Positions 35,198 to 43,195 of a DNA stretch of 64,000 bases are shown in pieces. Within the stretch, counting starts at the first letter, position 1; each line of letters starts with the position of its first letter. Source of the DNA: Streptomyces hyaluromycini (GTDB lineage: Bacteria; Actinomycetota; Actinomycetes; Streptomycetales; Streptomycetaceae); assembly GCF_002217755.1 (NCBI RefSeq), contig NZ_BCFL01000029.1, positions 62,001 through 126,000 of the forward strand. Reading direction: 5' to 3'. Position numbers and translations under genes: made by a program. The notes below the pieces were generated by a model. The model searched no databases and was not told the DNA's origin. It saw only the letters and a program-made list of their open reading frames with translations.

Positions 35198-35587
35198 ATG
35201 GTTTCTGGTCGTGTGGTGCGGTTCGACAGCTCGCGCGGGTACGGGTTCATCGCTCCGGACGGTGGCGGAGAGGACGTCTTCCTGCATGTGAACGACATGC
35301 AGATGTCGGAGTCGTACGTCCGCCCCGGCGTGGCCGTGGAGTTCGAGATCGAGGCCGGCGAACGCGGTCCGAAGGCGTCCGGTGTCCGGCTCGCCCGGGG
35401 AGCCGACGTCCGCACGCTCGGGCCGGACGACGACTCGCTGTGCGATCTGCTCAGCGCGGACGAGTTCACCCGCGAGGTCACCGAGACGCTGCTGGCGTCG
35501 GCGCCCACGCTCACCGCGGAGGAGATCGTGCGGGTCCGGGGCGCGCTGGCCCAGTTCGCCAAGAACCACGGCTGGATCGAGGGCTGA
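35198..35587 (+). CDS. Cold-shock domain protein with C-terminal extension
   Basis: A 129-aa protein. Residues 1-66 are a cold-shock domain with the RNP motifs YGFIAP and DVFLHV. About 60 extra acidic/helical residues follow (LCDLLSADEFTREVTETLL), so it is twice the length of a CspA protein. The leader just upstream is G/T-rich (GGTTTGGTTTTGGTTGGGGG), unlike the surrounding GC-rich sequence, and may be involved in cold-dependent translation. ATG at 35198. Confidence 0.88.
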   Translation: MVSGRVVRFDSSRGYGFIAPDGGGEDVFLHVNDMQMSESYVRPGVAVEFEIEAGERGPKASGVRLARGADVRTLGPDDDSLCDLLSADEFTREVTETLLASAPTLTAEEIVRVRGALAQFAKNHGWIEG

Positions 35588-35783
35588 CCCGCCCGCGGCG
35601 GACGGCCGGTTCACACGTCGCGTCCACGTGTCGCGTTCACGCATCGCGCATGCGGAGCACCCGGCCGCCCGCCGCAAGGGCGGCCCTGTCGTTGACCGAC
35701 GGGCCCACCCTGCGGGCCGCGGCCGGCTTCTGGTCCCGGGGTGCTGGGCCGAAGCGGCTCCCGGGCGGCCGCTGCCGGAACAG

Positions 35784-36350
35784 GTGAGCGCCAGTACGAA
35801 GCAGCTGGTGCAGGCTCTTGTCACCCTGGCCAGACCGCAAGGGCGTCCGGACAAGGGGGACATGACCCGGATCGCCATGTCCTGGTTCGACATGGAGGAC
35901 TGGCTCAAGGCGCTGATCACCGTCTTGGGGCACGGTCTCTTCCGGGCAGCGGTACCCACTGAGGTCAAGGCCGAGCTGCGGGAGCACGCCGCAGCGGTCG
36001 CCGACCGGTCGCAGAACGCCGCCTGGGTCAGAGACCTGGCTGCCGTCCTCGACGACGAGCCTCTGGTCGTCCTCAACCCGCGTGCGCGTAGGGGGTATGC
36101 CCTCACGATGAGCGGTGTCGGGGACAACTTCCAGCTGCACACCCTGCTCGCGGACCGGCTTGTCGGTGACTCCGACCAAGGCATGGTTCCAGGTGCGCGC
36201 CCCGACCGCTCGTGGGTCGCGGCAGCGACGGACGCTGAACCGTACCTGGGTCCCGAGAATCCGGCGCTCCGCCGTTCCCGCCTTTTCGACGGCCACGGCG
36301 CCTACGTCTACCCGGAAGGGATGCCCGCCGACATCAGAACGGCCCTATGA
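35784..36350 (+). pseudogene. Truncated Streptomyces hypothetical protein
   Basis: Reads as 188 aa of good codon bias from a GTG at 35784. It contains LVVLNPRARRGYALTMSGVGDNFQLHTLLADRL and DGHGAYVYPEGMPADI. From memory, family members with these motifs continue for another 50-80 residues after PADI, but here the frame ends three residues later (TAL, TGA). The C-terminus therefore seems lost by deletion or rearrangement at about 36345. The start is weak (GGAA only) and the true N-terminus may be upstream. Function unknown; no catalytic motif. Confidence 0.5.
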
Positions 36351-36587
36351 CCAGAGCGAGTTGCACGTAGCCGGTGCCGGAGGCGGCGTCCGCGGGACCG
36401 AGCCGTGGCCGGCGACGAGGTCCGCGAGGGACTCGGCGACCGCGAGGCACCCGTGCAACACCGCGTAGGGGTACGGCCGTTGGGCGGTCCGGCGGCGCAG
36501 CCGACGCCACCAGGTGTCCCGCGGTGCCCCCGCACGCATCACGCCGGTCAGCACGACAGCGGGCGTGTCCGGCCATCCAAACATCAT
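36345..36587 (-). CDS. Small orphan ORF, possibly a gene remnant
   Basis: An 80-aa minus-strand frame from ATG 36587 with strong GC at third codon positions and the sequence TGVMRAGAPRDTWWRRLR. No ribosome site and no family I recognise. Its TAG stop overlaps the TGA of the truncated gene opposite by 6 bp, as if two gene pieces were joined here. It is either a real short gene or the remains of one. The rest of the 36.35-36.72 kb gap shows nothing else. Confidence 0.3.
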   Translation of the reverse strand: MMFGWPDTPAVVLTGVMRAGAPRDTWWRRLRRRTAQRPYPYAVLHGCLAVAESLADLVAGHGSVPRTPPPAPATCNSLWS

Positions 36588-36716
36588 CGTGACGAGGGTC
36601 ACACTCGCGCGGTCGAACTTTGGCGCTCGTCCTGCATCTTGTCCGCGTCGGTTCTCGAACGGCCGCGGAGCAACCCCCCTCCAGCGCCGTCCAATTGATT
36701 CAGCAAGGAACATTCA

Positions 36717-37304
36717 ATGGGTTTCATGGCTTATCTGCGCGGCTTCGTCCCCTGGATCGTCGCCGGCGTCGTGTCGGGCTTCGTCGACTGGCGCTGGGGC
36801 GCTGTCGCCGGTGTCCTCTCGGGGCTGGTGCTGCTGCTCCAGGACCGCCGTCGGGGGGTCGACCTCGACGCGCTGATCCTGGAGGCCAGCACCATCCTGT
36901 ACTTCCTCGTGATCGGCGGCGTCTCCATCAGCAACCCGGACTCGGGGCTGAAGGACCACACGGACGTCCTCTCGTTCGCCTGGCTGGCCGCCACCGCGTG
37001 GGGCTCCATGGCGATCCGCCGCCCCTTCACGCTGGGCATCGCCAAGCGCCAGACGCCGCGCGAGTACTGGGACATGCCCGAGTTCCTCCAGGTCAACAAC
37101 TACATCACCAGCTCCTGGGGCGCCGGCTTCACCTTCATCGCCGTCGCCCTGGCCATCGGCAACGCGGTGGACGCCCCGGCCTGGGTGGGCATCACCGCCC
37201 ACGTCATCGGCCTGGCCGCCCCGATCGTCTTCACGAAGGTCTACCCCGAGCGGGTGCAGCGGCGCCTGCTGGCGTCCCAGGGTCTGTCGTCCGCACCCCG
37301 GTGA
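36717..37304 (+). CDS. Small integral membrane protein, function unknown
   Basis: A 195-aa protein with about five hydrophobic helices (WIVAGVVSGFV, WGAVAGVLSGLVLLL, ILYFLVIGGVSI and two near the C-terminus) and a cytoplasmic-looking loop with RRPFTLGIAKRQTPREYW. No enzymatic motif seen. ATG preceded by AAGGAA in a locally less GC-rich leader. Two hairpins follow the stop. Located before a carotenoid oxygenase gene on the same strand, 144 bp apart, but the hairpins suggest separate transcripts. Confidence 0.75.
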   Translation: MGFMAYLRGFVPWIVAGVVSGFVDWRWGAVAGVLSGLVLLLQDRRRGVDLDALILEASTILYFLVIGGVSISNPDSGLKDHTDVLSFAWLAATAWGSMAIRRPFTLGIAKRQTPREYWDMPEFLQVNNYITSSWGAGFTFIAVALAIGNAVDAPAWVGITAHVIGLAAPIVFTKVYPERVQRRLLASQGLSSAPR

Positions 37305-37326
37305 CCCGTCGCCACGGCTCCGCACG

Positions 37327-37375
37327 GCGTCCGGGATCCCGAACGCCGAGCAGCAGGCCGGGTTTCCGCCCGGCC
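37327..37375. terminator. Two hairpins after the membrane-protein gene
   Basis: GGCGTCCGGGATCCCGAACGCC-like stem (37327-37348, one mismatched pair) and GGCCGGG-TTTCCG-CCCGGCC (37356-37375). No U-tract, so termination efficiency is uncertain. Confidence 0.5.
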
Positions 37376-37448
37376 ACCGCCCGACCGCTCCGGACCTGAT
37401 CCAGCACGGGGCCGGCACCGCCCTGCCGGCCCGGACAAGGAAAGCACC

Positions 37449-38810
37449 ATGACCGAAGAGACCACCACGCCCCTCTACCTCCGGGGCCGGTTCGCCCCGG
37501 TCCCCGAGGAGCACAGCGCCTTCAACCTCACCGTGCGCGGCACGCTCCCGCCCGAACTGGACGGCCGCTACCTGCGCAACGGCCCCAACCCGCTGCCCGA
37601 CGAGGACAACGGCCACTGGTTCACCGGCCCCGGCATGCTCCACGGCCTCCGGCTGCGCGACGGACACGCCGAGTGGTACCGCAACCGGTGGATCCGCACC
37701 CGCGAGCTGGAGGGCCACCCGTTCGTCCGCGAGGACGGCACCTTCGACCTGACCGCGACACCCGGCAACACCCATGTCATCCGGCACGCGGACACGGTGC
37801 TGGCGCTGTGCGAGGTCGGCTTCCCCTACTGGGTCACCCCGGCGCTGGAGACCGTCGGGCCGTACGACTTCGGCGGCAAGCTGACCACGTCGATGACCGC
37901 GCACCCCAAGGAGGATCCGGTCACCGGCGAACTCCACCTGTTCGGCACCGGGTTCGCCCCGCCGTATCTCACCTACCACCGGGTCACCGCGCAGGGGGAG
38001 CTGGTCGACAGCCGCCCGGTCGAGGTGCCGGGCCCGACGATGATGCACGACTTCGCCATCACCGAGCACCACATCGTCTGGATGGACCTGCCCGTCGTCT
38101 TCCGGCCCGAACTCGCAGGCCACGGCGGCATGCCCTACCAGTGGGACGACGGCTACGGCGCCCGGCTCGGCATCATGTCCCGCACGCCCGGCAGCACCGA
38201 GGTGCGCTGGTTCGACGTCGACCCCTGCTACGTCTTCCACGTCGGCAACGCCTACGAGGACGCCGAGGGACGGATCGTCCTCGACGCGGTGCGCTACGAC
38301 CACGACCGGTTCGAGCACGCCTGGGGCGACATCGGCGGGCCCACCGGCGTGGCCGTCGTACCGGAACCGGGCCTCCTCCAGGCGCCCGCGGTGCTGTACC
38401 GCTGGACGCTGGACCCGGCCACCGGCAAGGCCGCCGAGCGCCGGCTGGACGACCGGGACGCCGAGTTCCCCACCCACAACGAGACCCTCACCGGACGCGA
38501 GAACCGCTACCTGTACACGGTCTCCGGTGACGGCATAGCCAAGCACGACCTCACCGGCGGGACCACCCGGGTCCATGCGACGCCCGGCGCCCGCTACGCG
38601 GGTGAGGCGGTGTTCGTCCCGGCCGTGAAGGGCCGGAGCGAGGACGAGGGCTGGCTGCTGTCGCTCGTCTCCGACGACGACGGCAAGGCCGGGGAACTGC
38701 TCGTCCTCGACGCCACGGACCTGTCCGAGCAGGCGGTGGTGGAACTCCCCTACGCTGTCCCGGCGGGTTTCCACGGCAGCTGGCTGCCGGAACTCGGCGA
38801 CGAGGACTAG
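37449..38810 (+). CDS. Carotenoid cleavage oxygenase family protein
   Basis: A 453-aa non-haem iron oxygenase of the RPE65/CCD seven-bladed propeller family. The four iron-binding histidines are expected in TAHPKEDP, MMHDFAIT, YVFHVGNAYE and near the end in FHGSW. The N-terminus shows GRYLRNGPNPLPD, a family landmark. It cleaves double bonds of carotenoids or stilbene-like compounds; substrate unknown. ATG follows AAGGAAAG. The ECF sigma unit begins 32 bp after its stop. Confidence 0.92.
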   Translation: MTEETTTPLYLRGRFAPVPEEHSAFNLTVRGTLPPELDGRYLRNGPNPLPDEDNGHWFTGPGMLHGLRLRDGHAEWYRNRWIRTRELEGHPFVREDGTFDLTATPGNTHVIRHADTVLALCEVGFPYWVTPALETVGPYDFGGKLTTSMTAHPKEDPVTGELHLFGTGFAPPYLTYHRVTAQGELVDSRPVEVPGPTMMHDFAITEHHIVWMDLPVVFRPELAGHGGMPYQWDDGYGARLGIMSRTPGSTEVRWFDVDPCYVFHVGNAYEDAEGRIVLDAVRYDHDRFEHAWGDIGGPTGVAVVPEPGLLQAPAVLYRWTLDPATGKAAERRLDDRDAEFPTHNETLTGRENRYLYTVSGDGIAKHDLTGGTTRVHATPGARYAGEAVFVPAVKGRSEDEGWLLSLVSDDDGKAGELLVLDATDLSEQAVVELPYAVPAGFHGSWLPELGDED

Positions 38811-38842
38811 CCGGAACCCGCGAGAAGAGGGAGGCCGAGAAG

Positions 38843-38956
38843 ATGCGGTTGCTCCGGTCCGGGCACCGGAAGGACACACCACCTGATGCCGGTTCGGCAC
38901 CCGGTCCCGCAGCCGCATCCGCCTCCACCCCCTCCTTCGCCGGTGCGGCCTCATGA
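38843..38956 (+). CDS. 37-aa small ORF translationally coupled to ECF sigma gene
   Basis: ATG at 38843 is preceded by GAGGGAGG, a strong ribosome site, and opens a 37-codon frame starting MRLLRSGHRKDTPP and ending AGAAS. Its TGA overlaps the ATG of the sigma gene (ATGA). The sigma gene itself has no good ribosome site of its own, so this ORF probably drives its translation. The Ala/Ser/Pro-rich sequence resembles nothing I recognise. Confidence 0.55.
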   Translation: MRLLRSGHRKDTPPDAGSAPGPAAASASTPSFAGAAS

Positions 38957-39924
38957 TCCGGGAGACGGCCGAGGCCGCGCGCGTCGAGGACGCGGTGCTC
39001 ACCCGGGCCGCGCAGGCGGGCGAGGTCGTCGCCCTGGGGCTGCTGCTCGAACGCCACCGCGCGGGTATGCGCGCGGTGGCGCTGAGCCTGCTCGGGCCGG
39101 GCCCGGACACCGAGGACGTCCTGCAGGACGCGGCGCTGACTGCGCTGCGGCGGATCGGCGACGTCCGTGATCCGGGGGCGGTGGGCGCGTGGCTGCGGAT
39201 GATCGTGCGCAACGCCGCGCGCTCCCTGCTGCGGGACGCGGTTCCGGTCCGGCCGGTGGAGGAGGGCCTGCACCTGCCGTCCGCGGAGGCGGGTCCGGAG
39301 CAGTGGCTGGAACAGAGCGCGCTGCGGGACTGGATCTGGGCGGCGCTGGAGGAACTCTCCCCGACGCTGCGGCTGCCGCTGGTACTGCGCCACTTCACCA
39401 CGAGTGTCACCTCGTACGAGGGGATAGCCGACGTCTGCGGGATCCCCGTCGGCACGGTCCGCAGCCGGCTCAGCCAGGGCCGGGCCAAGCTCGCGGCGGC
39501 CCTGGCCGGCACGGCGGACGCCGCGCACGGCGACACCGCGCGGCGCACCCGGGACAGCCGTACCCAGGCCCGGGAGACCCTCGCCGCCGCCGAGAGCGGG
39601 GACTTCGGCGCGCTGCTCACGGAACGCTGGTCCCCCGAGGTCGCCCTGCTCAGGGGCGGTGACCGGGTCGGGGGCGGGGAGCTGCTGGTGCGTGCCATGG
39701 ACGGTGACATCGCCGCCGGGGTGCGGCAGCGCCTCGCGCATGCCGTCGCCGGACGGTCGCTGGCCGTCTGGGAGATGGACATCGTCAACCCGTCCGACGA
39801 CCCCGGGCACTGCCCGCCCACCGTGGCCTGGCTGATGACCCTGGACGAGGCCGGCCGGGTGCACCGGCTGCGCCTGTTCCATCCGCGGCCGCTCCGGGCG
39901 ATGGAGCGGCTCCCGGTGCTGTGA
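38953..39924 (+). CDS. ECF sigma factor with C-terminal SnoaL-like extension
   Basis: A 323-aa sigma-70 family protein. Region 2 is LLGPGPDTEDVLQDAALTALRRI, and region 4 ends in an HTH (IADVCGIPVGTVRSRLSQGRAKL). About 130 extra C-terminal residues, with VAWLMTLDEAGRVHRLRLF, look like a SnoaL/NTF2-type domain, as in SigJ-like ECF factors that lack a separate anti-sigma and are regulated by this domain. Start overlaps the stop of the 37-aa ORF. May control the preceding carotenoid oxygenase or itself. Confidence 0.87.
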   Translation: MIRETAEAARVEDAVLTRAAQAGEVVALGLLLERHRAGMRAVALSLLGPGPDTEDVLQDAALTALRRIGDVRDPGAVGAWLRMIVRNAARSLLRDAVPVRPVEEGLHLPSAEAGPEQWLEQSALRDWIWAALEELSPTLRLPLVLRHFTTSVTSYEGIADVCGIPVGTVRSRLSQGRAKLAAALAGTADAAHGDTARRTRDSRTQARETLAAAESGDFGALLTERWSPEVALLRGGDRVGGGELLVRAMDGDIAAGVRQRLAHAVAGRSLAVWEMDIVNPSDDPGHCPPTVAWLMTLDEAGRVHRLRLFHPRPLRAMERLPVL

Positions 39925-39928
39925 CCCG

Positions 39929-41422
39929 TCAGGCGCCGGGGCCGGCCTCGGCCGGCTCGGCCTCGGCGGCGAGGACCCTGGCGCGCAGGTCCGCCGGGAA
40001 GACGCCCTCGAAGTTGGCCTGCGGGGCCCGTCCGTGGCCCTCCGCAGGAAGCAGCGCGTCATGGACGACGACGGCTCCCCAGCCGCTGTGCAGTTCCTCC
40101 TCGGTGAAGCACGGGTACCACGGCATGATCGGCCCGTGCCACTGCTCCTGACGCAGCGTCGGGTGCACCCGGGTGGCCAGTGCCCACAGCAGGTCCGAGT
40201 CGTTCGCCGGGTCCACGTCGTCGTCGAGGACGTAGACGACCGGGGAGAGCCGGCCGACGCGGGTGCCGTTGAGCACCTCGCCGATGCGGTGCACGAACCG
40301 CGCGGTGTCCATGCCGGGCAGCAGGTCGCGCCAGTTCGACGGGACCGTGATCACCGTCCAGAAGCAGGCGGCGCGCAACGGCAGCCAGGCGGTGGTGACG
40401 GGCAGCCCGGCCTTGCGCAGTTCCGCGACGACCTCGCCGGAGATGCCGGCGGCGGGTGCGACGTGCGAGTCGTCGACGGGCCGTCCGGCGGGGGCGAGCG
40501 GCCAGATCGGGTCGTCCCGGTAGGTGATCGCCTCGATGCCGAACAGCGGCTGCGGCGAGGTCTCGGGCAGCGCCCAGCCGTGGAACTCGGCGAACGGCCC
40601 CTCGACGGCGTCGCGGGTCGCGGACAGGTGGCCCTCGATGACGACCTCGGCGGAGGCCGGCACCTCCAGGTCGTTGGTCTCGCACTTCACCACGTCGACC
40701 GGCCTGCCGAGCAGCGCTCCGAGGTACGCACCCTCGTCGACCTCGGTCGGGACGGTCATACCGCCGACGACGGCGGCACCCGGGTCACCGCCCTGGAAGA
40801 GCGCGTACGGCATCGGCTGGCCGAGTGCCTCCCACTCCCGCCAGATCATGCCGAGGTGCTGGCCCGGCAGGACCAGTCCGGTCATGTGCCGGTCGTCGAT
40901 CTGCATGATCCGGGAGATGGCCCAGTTGGTCCAGCGGCCGTCCGGCGTCCTGGCGACGACGACGCCCCAGGTGTTGACGTAGGGACCGCCGTCGGCCTGA
41001 TGGACGAACGGGATCGGGAACCGGTCGAGCCGGGCGTCCTCGCCGGTCAGGACGTGCTGCTTGCAGGGCGCGCCGGCGGACGCCACCCGCCGAGGCGGGA
41101 GCAGTTCCCCGGTGCCCGCCCGCGCGAGCCTTTCGACCAGTTCGGCGGCGGTCGTGGTGTGGGGCAGGCCGAGCGAGAGGGAGATCCGGGCCAGCGGATG
41201 CCCGGGGATGCTGGACAGGGCGCCGGGAGCGCCGACCATGCGGAAGCCCTCGGCGACCCCCTTGAGGTGCTCGAAGAACGGGGCGGGGCGGCCGTTCTCG
41301 GTGGAGCGCCGGGTGACGGCGGACGCCTCCAGGTCGGGATCGATCACCCGGGAGATGCGCTGGAGGTCGCCCAGCTCTTCGAGCGCGGCGAGGTAGGACC
41401 GGAAGTCATCGGTGGCGGCCAT
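39929..41422 (-). CDS. UbiD-family prenylated-FMN decarboxylase
   Basis: A 497-aa enzyme of the UbiD family, which uses prenylated FMN to decarboxylate aromatic or alpha,beta-unsaturated acids. Visible marks are NWAISRIMQID (metal/prFMN region), and VEGPFAEFHG, which carries the conserved glutamates. Length and gene pairing resemble vanillate/4-hydroxybenzoate decarboxylases. ATG at 41422 overlaps the UbiX stop by one base. Only 4 bp separate its end from the convergent sigma gene. Substrate not determinable; no third small VdcD-like gene is seen. Confidence 0.9.
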   Translation of the reverse strand: MAATDDFRSYLAALEELGDLQRISRVIDPDLEASAVTRRSTENGRPAPFFEHLKGVAEGFRMVGAPGALSSIPGHPLARISLSLGLPHTTTAAELVERLARAGTGELLPPRRVASAGAPCKQHVLTGEDARLDRFPIPFVHQADGGPYVNTWGVVVARTPDGRWTNWAISRIMQIDDRHMTGLVLPGQHLGMIWREWEALGQPMPYALFQGGDPGAAVVGGMTVPTEVDEGAYLGALLGRPVDVVKCETNDLEVPASAEVVIEGHLSATRDAVEGPFAEFHGWALPETSPQPLFGIEAITYRDDPIWPLAPAGRPVDDSHVAPAAGISGEVVAELRKAGLPVTTAWLPLRAACFWTVITVPSNWRDLLPGMDTARFVHRIGEVLNGTRVGRLSPVVYVLDDDVDPANDSDLLWALATRVHPTLRQEQWHGPIMPWYPCFTEEELHSGWGAVVVHDALLPAEGHGRAPQANFEGVFPADLRARVLAAEAEPAEAGPGA

Positions 41423-42021
41423 CAGTTGGTCGCTCCTTTCGGTTCGGACTGGCGGGGCATTCCGTCCCAGCGCCGGGCCGACGGCACCTGGATGCCGATC
41501 TGGTCCAGCACGCGGACGGCGATGTGCCCGACGAGGTCGTCGATGGTCTGCGGGCGGTTGTAGAAGGCCGGCATCGGCGGCACGATCCGCGCTCCCATGC
41601 GGGAGAGCGCGAGCATGTTCTCCAGATGGATCTCGCTGAGCGGGGTCTCCCTCGGCACGAGCACCAGGGGCCGCCGTTCCTTCAGCGTGACGTCGGCGGC
41701 GCGCGGGATGAGGCCGTCGGCGTATCCGGTGCGGATCCCGGCGAGGGTCTTCATGCTGCACGGCGCGATGATCATGGCGTCGACCGGGAACGAGCCGGAC
41801 GAGATCGCCGCGCCCTGGTCGTTCCACGCGTACGTCACGTCGGCCAGGTCGGTGACGTCGCGCACCGAGAGGTCGGTCTCCAGATGGATGGTCGCCCTGG
41901 CCCACTGGGACAGCACGAGACGGGTCTCCACGTCCGGCTGCTCCCGCAGCCTGCGCAGCAGTTCGACACCGAAGACGGCGCCGGTCGCCCCCGTCATCCC
42001 CAAGATCACTCGTCGCGGCAT
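41422..42021 (-). CDS. UbiX-family flavin prenyltransferase
   Basis: A 199-aa flavoprotein that makes prenylated FMN from FMN and dimethylallyl phosphate. It has GMTGATGAVFGVELL at the N-terminus, APCSMKTLAGI, and VPRETPLSEIHLENML, all UbiX signatures. ATG at 42021 with GGAAGG upstream. It supplies the cofactor to the UbiD protein encoded next, and is divergent from a MarR regulator with operator-like repeats between. Confidence 0.92.
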   Translation of the reverse strand: MPRRVILGMTGATGAVFGVELLRRLREQPDVETRLVLSQWARATIHLETDLSVRDVTDLADVTYAWNDQGAAISSGSFPVDAMIIAPCSMKTLAGIRTGYADGLIPRAADVTLKERRPLVLVPRETPLSEIHLENMLALSRMGARIVPPMPAFYNRPQTIDDLVGHIAVRVLDQIGIQVPSARRWDGMPRQSEPKGATN

Positions 42022-42032
42022 GGGAAACACCT

Positions 42033-42106
42033 TCCGTACGCGGTAAGTCCGTACACGGATCAATCTAGACCACCCGCCTTGCGATGGCAAACGCTCCGTG
42101 TGCGGA
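42033..42106. promoter_or_regulatory. Three TCCGT-type palindromes, probable MarR operators
   Basis: TCCGTACGCGGT (42033-42044), TCCGTACACGGA (42048-42059) and TCCGTGTGCGGA (42095-42106) are three copies of one near-palindromic 12-mer in the 114-bp gap between ubiX and the divergent marR gene. The arrangement suits repression of both genes by the MarR protein. Confidence 0.72.
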
Positions 42107-42135
42107 ATGACAGTGCACGGAGGTAATCTGGGCCC

Positions 42136-42579
42136 ATGACGAGTGGTGCGCGATACGACGGAACGCTGGAAGACGGCATGGCCCACCAGCTGCGACGGGC
42201 CTCGCAGGCGGTGAACGCCTCGTGGCAGCTGCGCAGCGGCGACCTGACGCCGCCGCAGTTCGCCGTGCTTCAGATCCTGGACGAACGCGGGAGCCTGGAC
42301 CAGAAGACGCTCGGCGCCCTCGCCGCGGTCGACCGCTCGACGCTCACTCCCCTGCTCGACCGGCTCGTGGCGCGTGGTCTGGTCACCAAGAACACGGACC
42401 CCGGCAACCGCCGCCGCCAGCTGATCGCCCTGACTCCCGTCGGGCGGGAACGCACGGCCCTGGGCCGCGAGCAGGCCCAGGAGACCAGCCGCTGGATAGA
42501 GGAACTGCTCGGCCCCGACCGGCTGGCGACCCTGACCCTGCTGCTCAGGGAACTCGGGGACGCGGGCCGCGAGCAGTAG
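42136..42579 (+). CDS. MarR-family regulator divergent from ubiX-ubiD
   Basis: A 147-aa winged-helix regulator: QFAVLQILDERGSLDQKTLGALAAVDRSTLTPLLDRLVARGLV is helix-turn-helix plus wing (NRRRQLIALTPVG). It probably represses the UbiX/UbiD pair and itself, released by a phenolic acid as in other MarR proteins; this is inferred from divergent placement and shared palindromes. Confidence 0.9.
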   Translation: MTSGARYDGTLEDGMAHQLRRASQAVNASWQLRSGDLTPPQFAVLQILDERGSLDQKTLGALAAVDRSTLTPLLDRLVARGLVTKNTDPGNRRRQLIALTPVGRERTALGREQAQETSRWIEELLGPDRLATLTLLLRELGDAGREQ

Positions 42580-42618
42580 ACAGTGGTCGTACGGTTGCCT
42601 TAACGCTCAAGTCATCGT

Positions 42619-42635
42619 GGTGCGCTCAGCGCACC
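42619..42635. terminator. Short hairpin between convergent marR genes
   Basis: GGTGCGC-TCA-GCGCACC; the loop bases 42626-42628 are the stop codon of the minus-strand marR gene. Weak terminator candidate without a T-tract. Confidence 0.45.
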
Positions 42636-43156
42636 GGCGAGTCGATCCGCCCGAGGATGCGTTCGGCGTCCTGGCCGAGCCGGCGAAGGCGCTCGGGCGA
42701 GAGGTTGTCCACGACGAGGTGCCGGACGTTGGCCACATGGGCGGGCGCGGCCGACTCCAGCTTGCGCATGCCGTCGGGCAGCAGGATGGCGTTGGTGAAG
42801 CGCCCGTCGGCCGGGTCCGGTTCCCGCCGGACGTAACCACGCTTCTCCAGGCGCTTCACCAGGTGCGACAGCCGGGACAGCGACGAGTTGGTCTCCTCGG
42901 CCAGCACACTCATCCGCAGGGTCCGGTCGGGTGTCTCGGCCAGCATCGCCATGGCCATGTACTCGACCATGCTCAGGTCCGCGTCCCGCTGCAGCTGGGC
43001 GTCCAGCGCCCAGGGCAGCCGGTTGACCAGACGGACCACCGACATCCACGAGGCCAGTTCGGCGGGCGCGAGCCACCGGTCGGCATGCTCGTCGTCCGGT
43101 CGGGGCTGGTCGGGGGCGGTCACGCCGGGAGCGTACCAGCTCACTTGAGCCTTCAC
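42626..43156 (-). CDS. MarR-family regulator
   Basis: A protein of up to 176 aa with a MarR fold: LSMVEYMAMAMLAETPDRTLRMSVLAEETNSSLSRLSHLVKRLEKRGYV and wing DPADGRFTNAILLPDG. Start is uncertain: GTG at 43156 gives the full frame, while GTG at 43123 gives 165 aa; neither has a clear ribosome site. It lies after the DUF3152 gene on the same strand (39-bp gap) and is convergent with the other marR gene. Target genes unknown. Confidence 0.85.
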   Translation of the reverse strand: MKAQVSWYAPGVTAPDQPRPDDEHADRWLAPAELASWMSVVRLVNRLPWALDAQLQRDADLSMVEYMAMAMLAETPDRTLRMSVLAEETNSSLSRLSHLVKRLEKRGYVRREPDPADGRFTNAILLPDGMRKLESAAPAHVANVRHLVVDNLSPERLRRLGQDAERILGRIDSPVR

Positions 43157-43195
43157 GTCATGCCCGCCGCGGGGCGCACCGCGTCGGCGGCCGGG

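Noticed and set aside
34955..36184. Upstream extension of the methyltransferase frame on the minus strand
   Set aside because: It crosses the cold-shock gene and truncated gene; the GTG at 34954 has a proper ribosome site and the family's usual N-terminus.
40034..41563. 509-codon + frame opposite UbiD
   Set aside because: Val/Arg/Gly/Asp-rich antisense shadow; UbiD motifs are on the minus strand.
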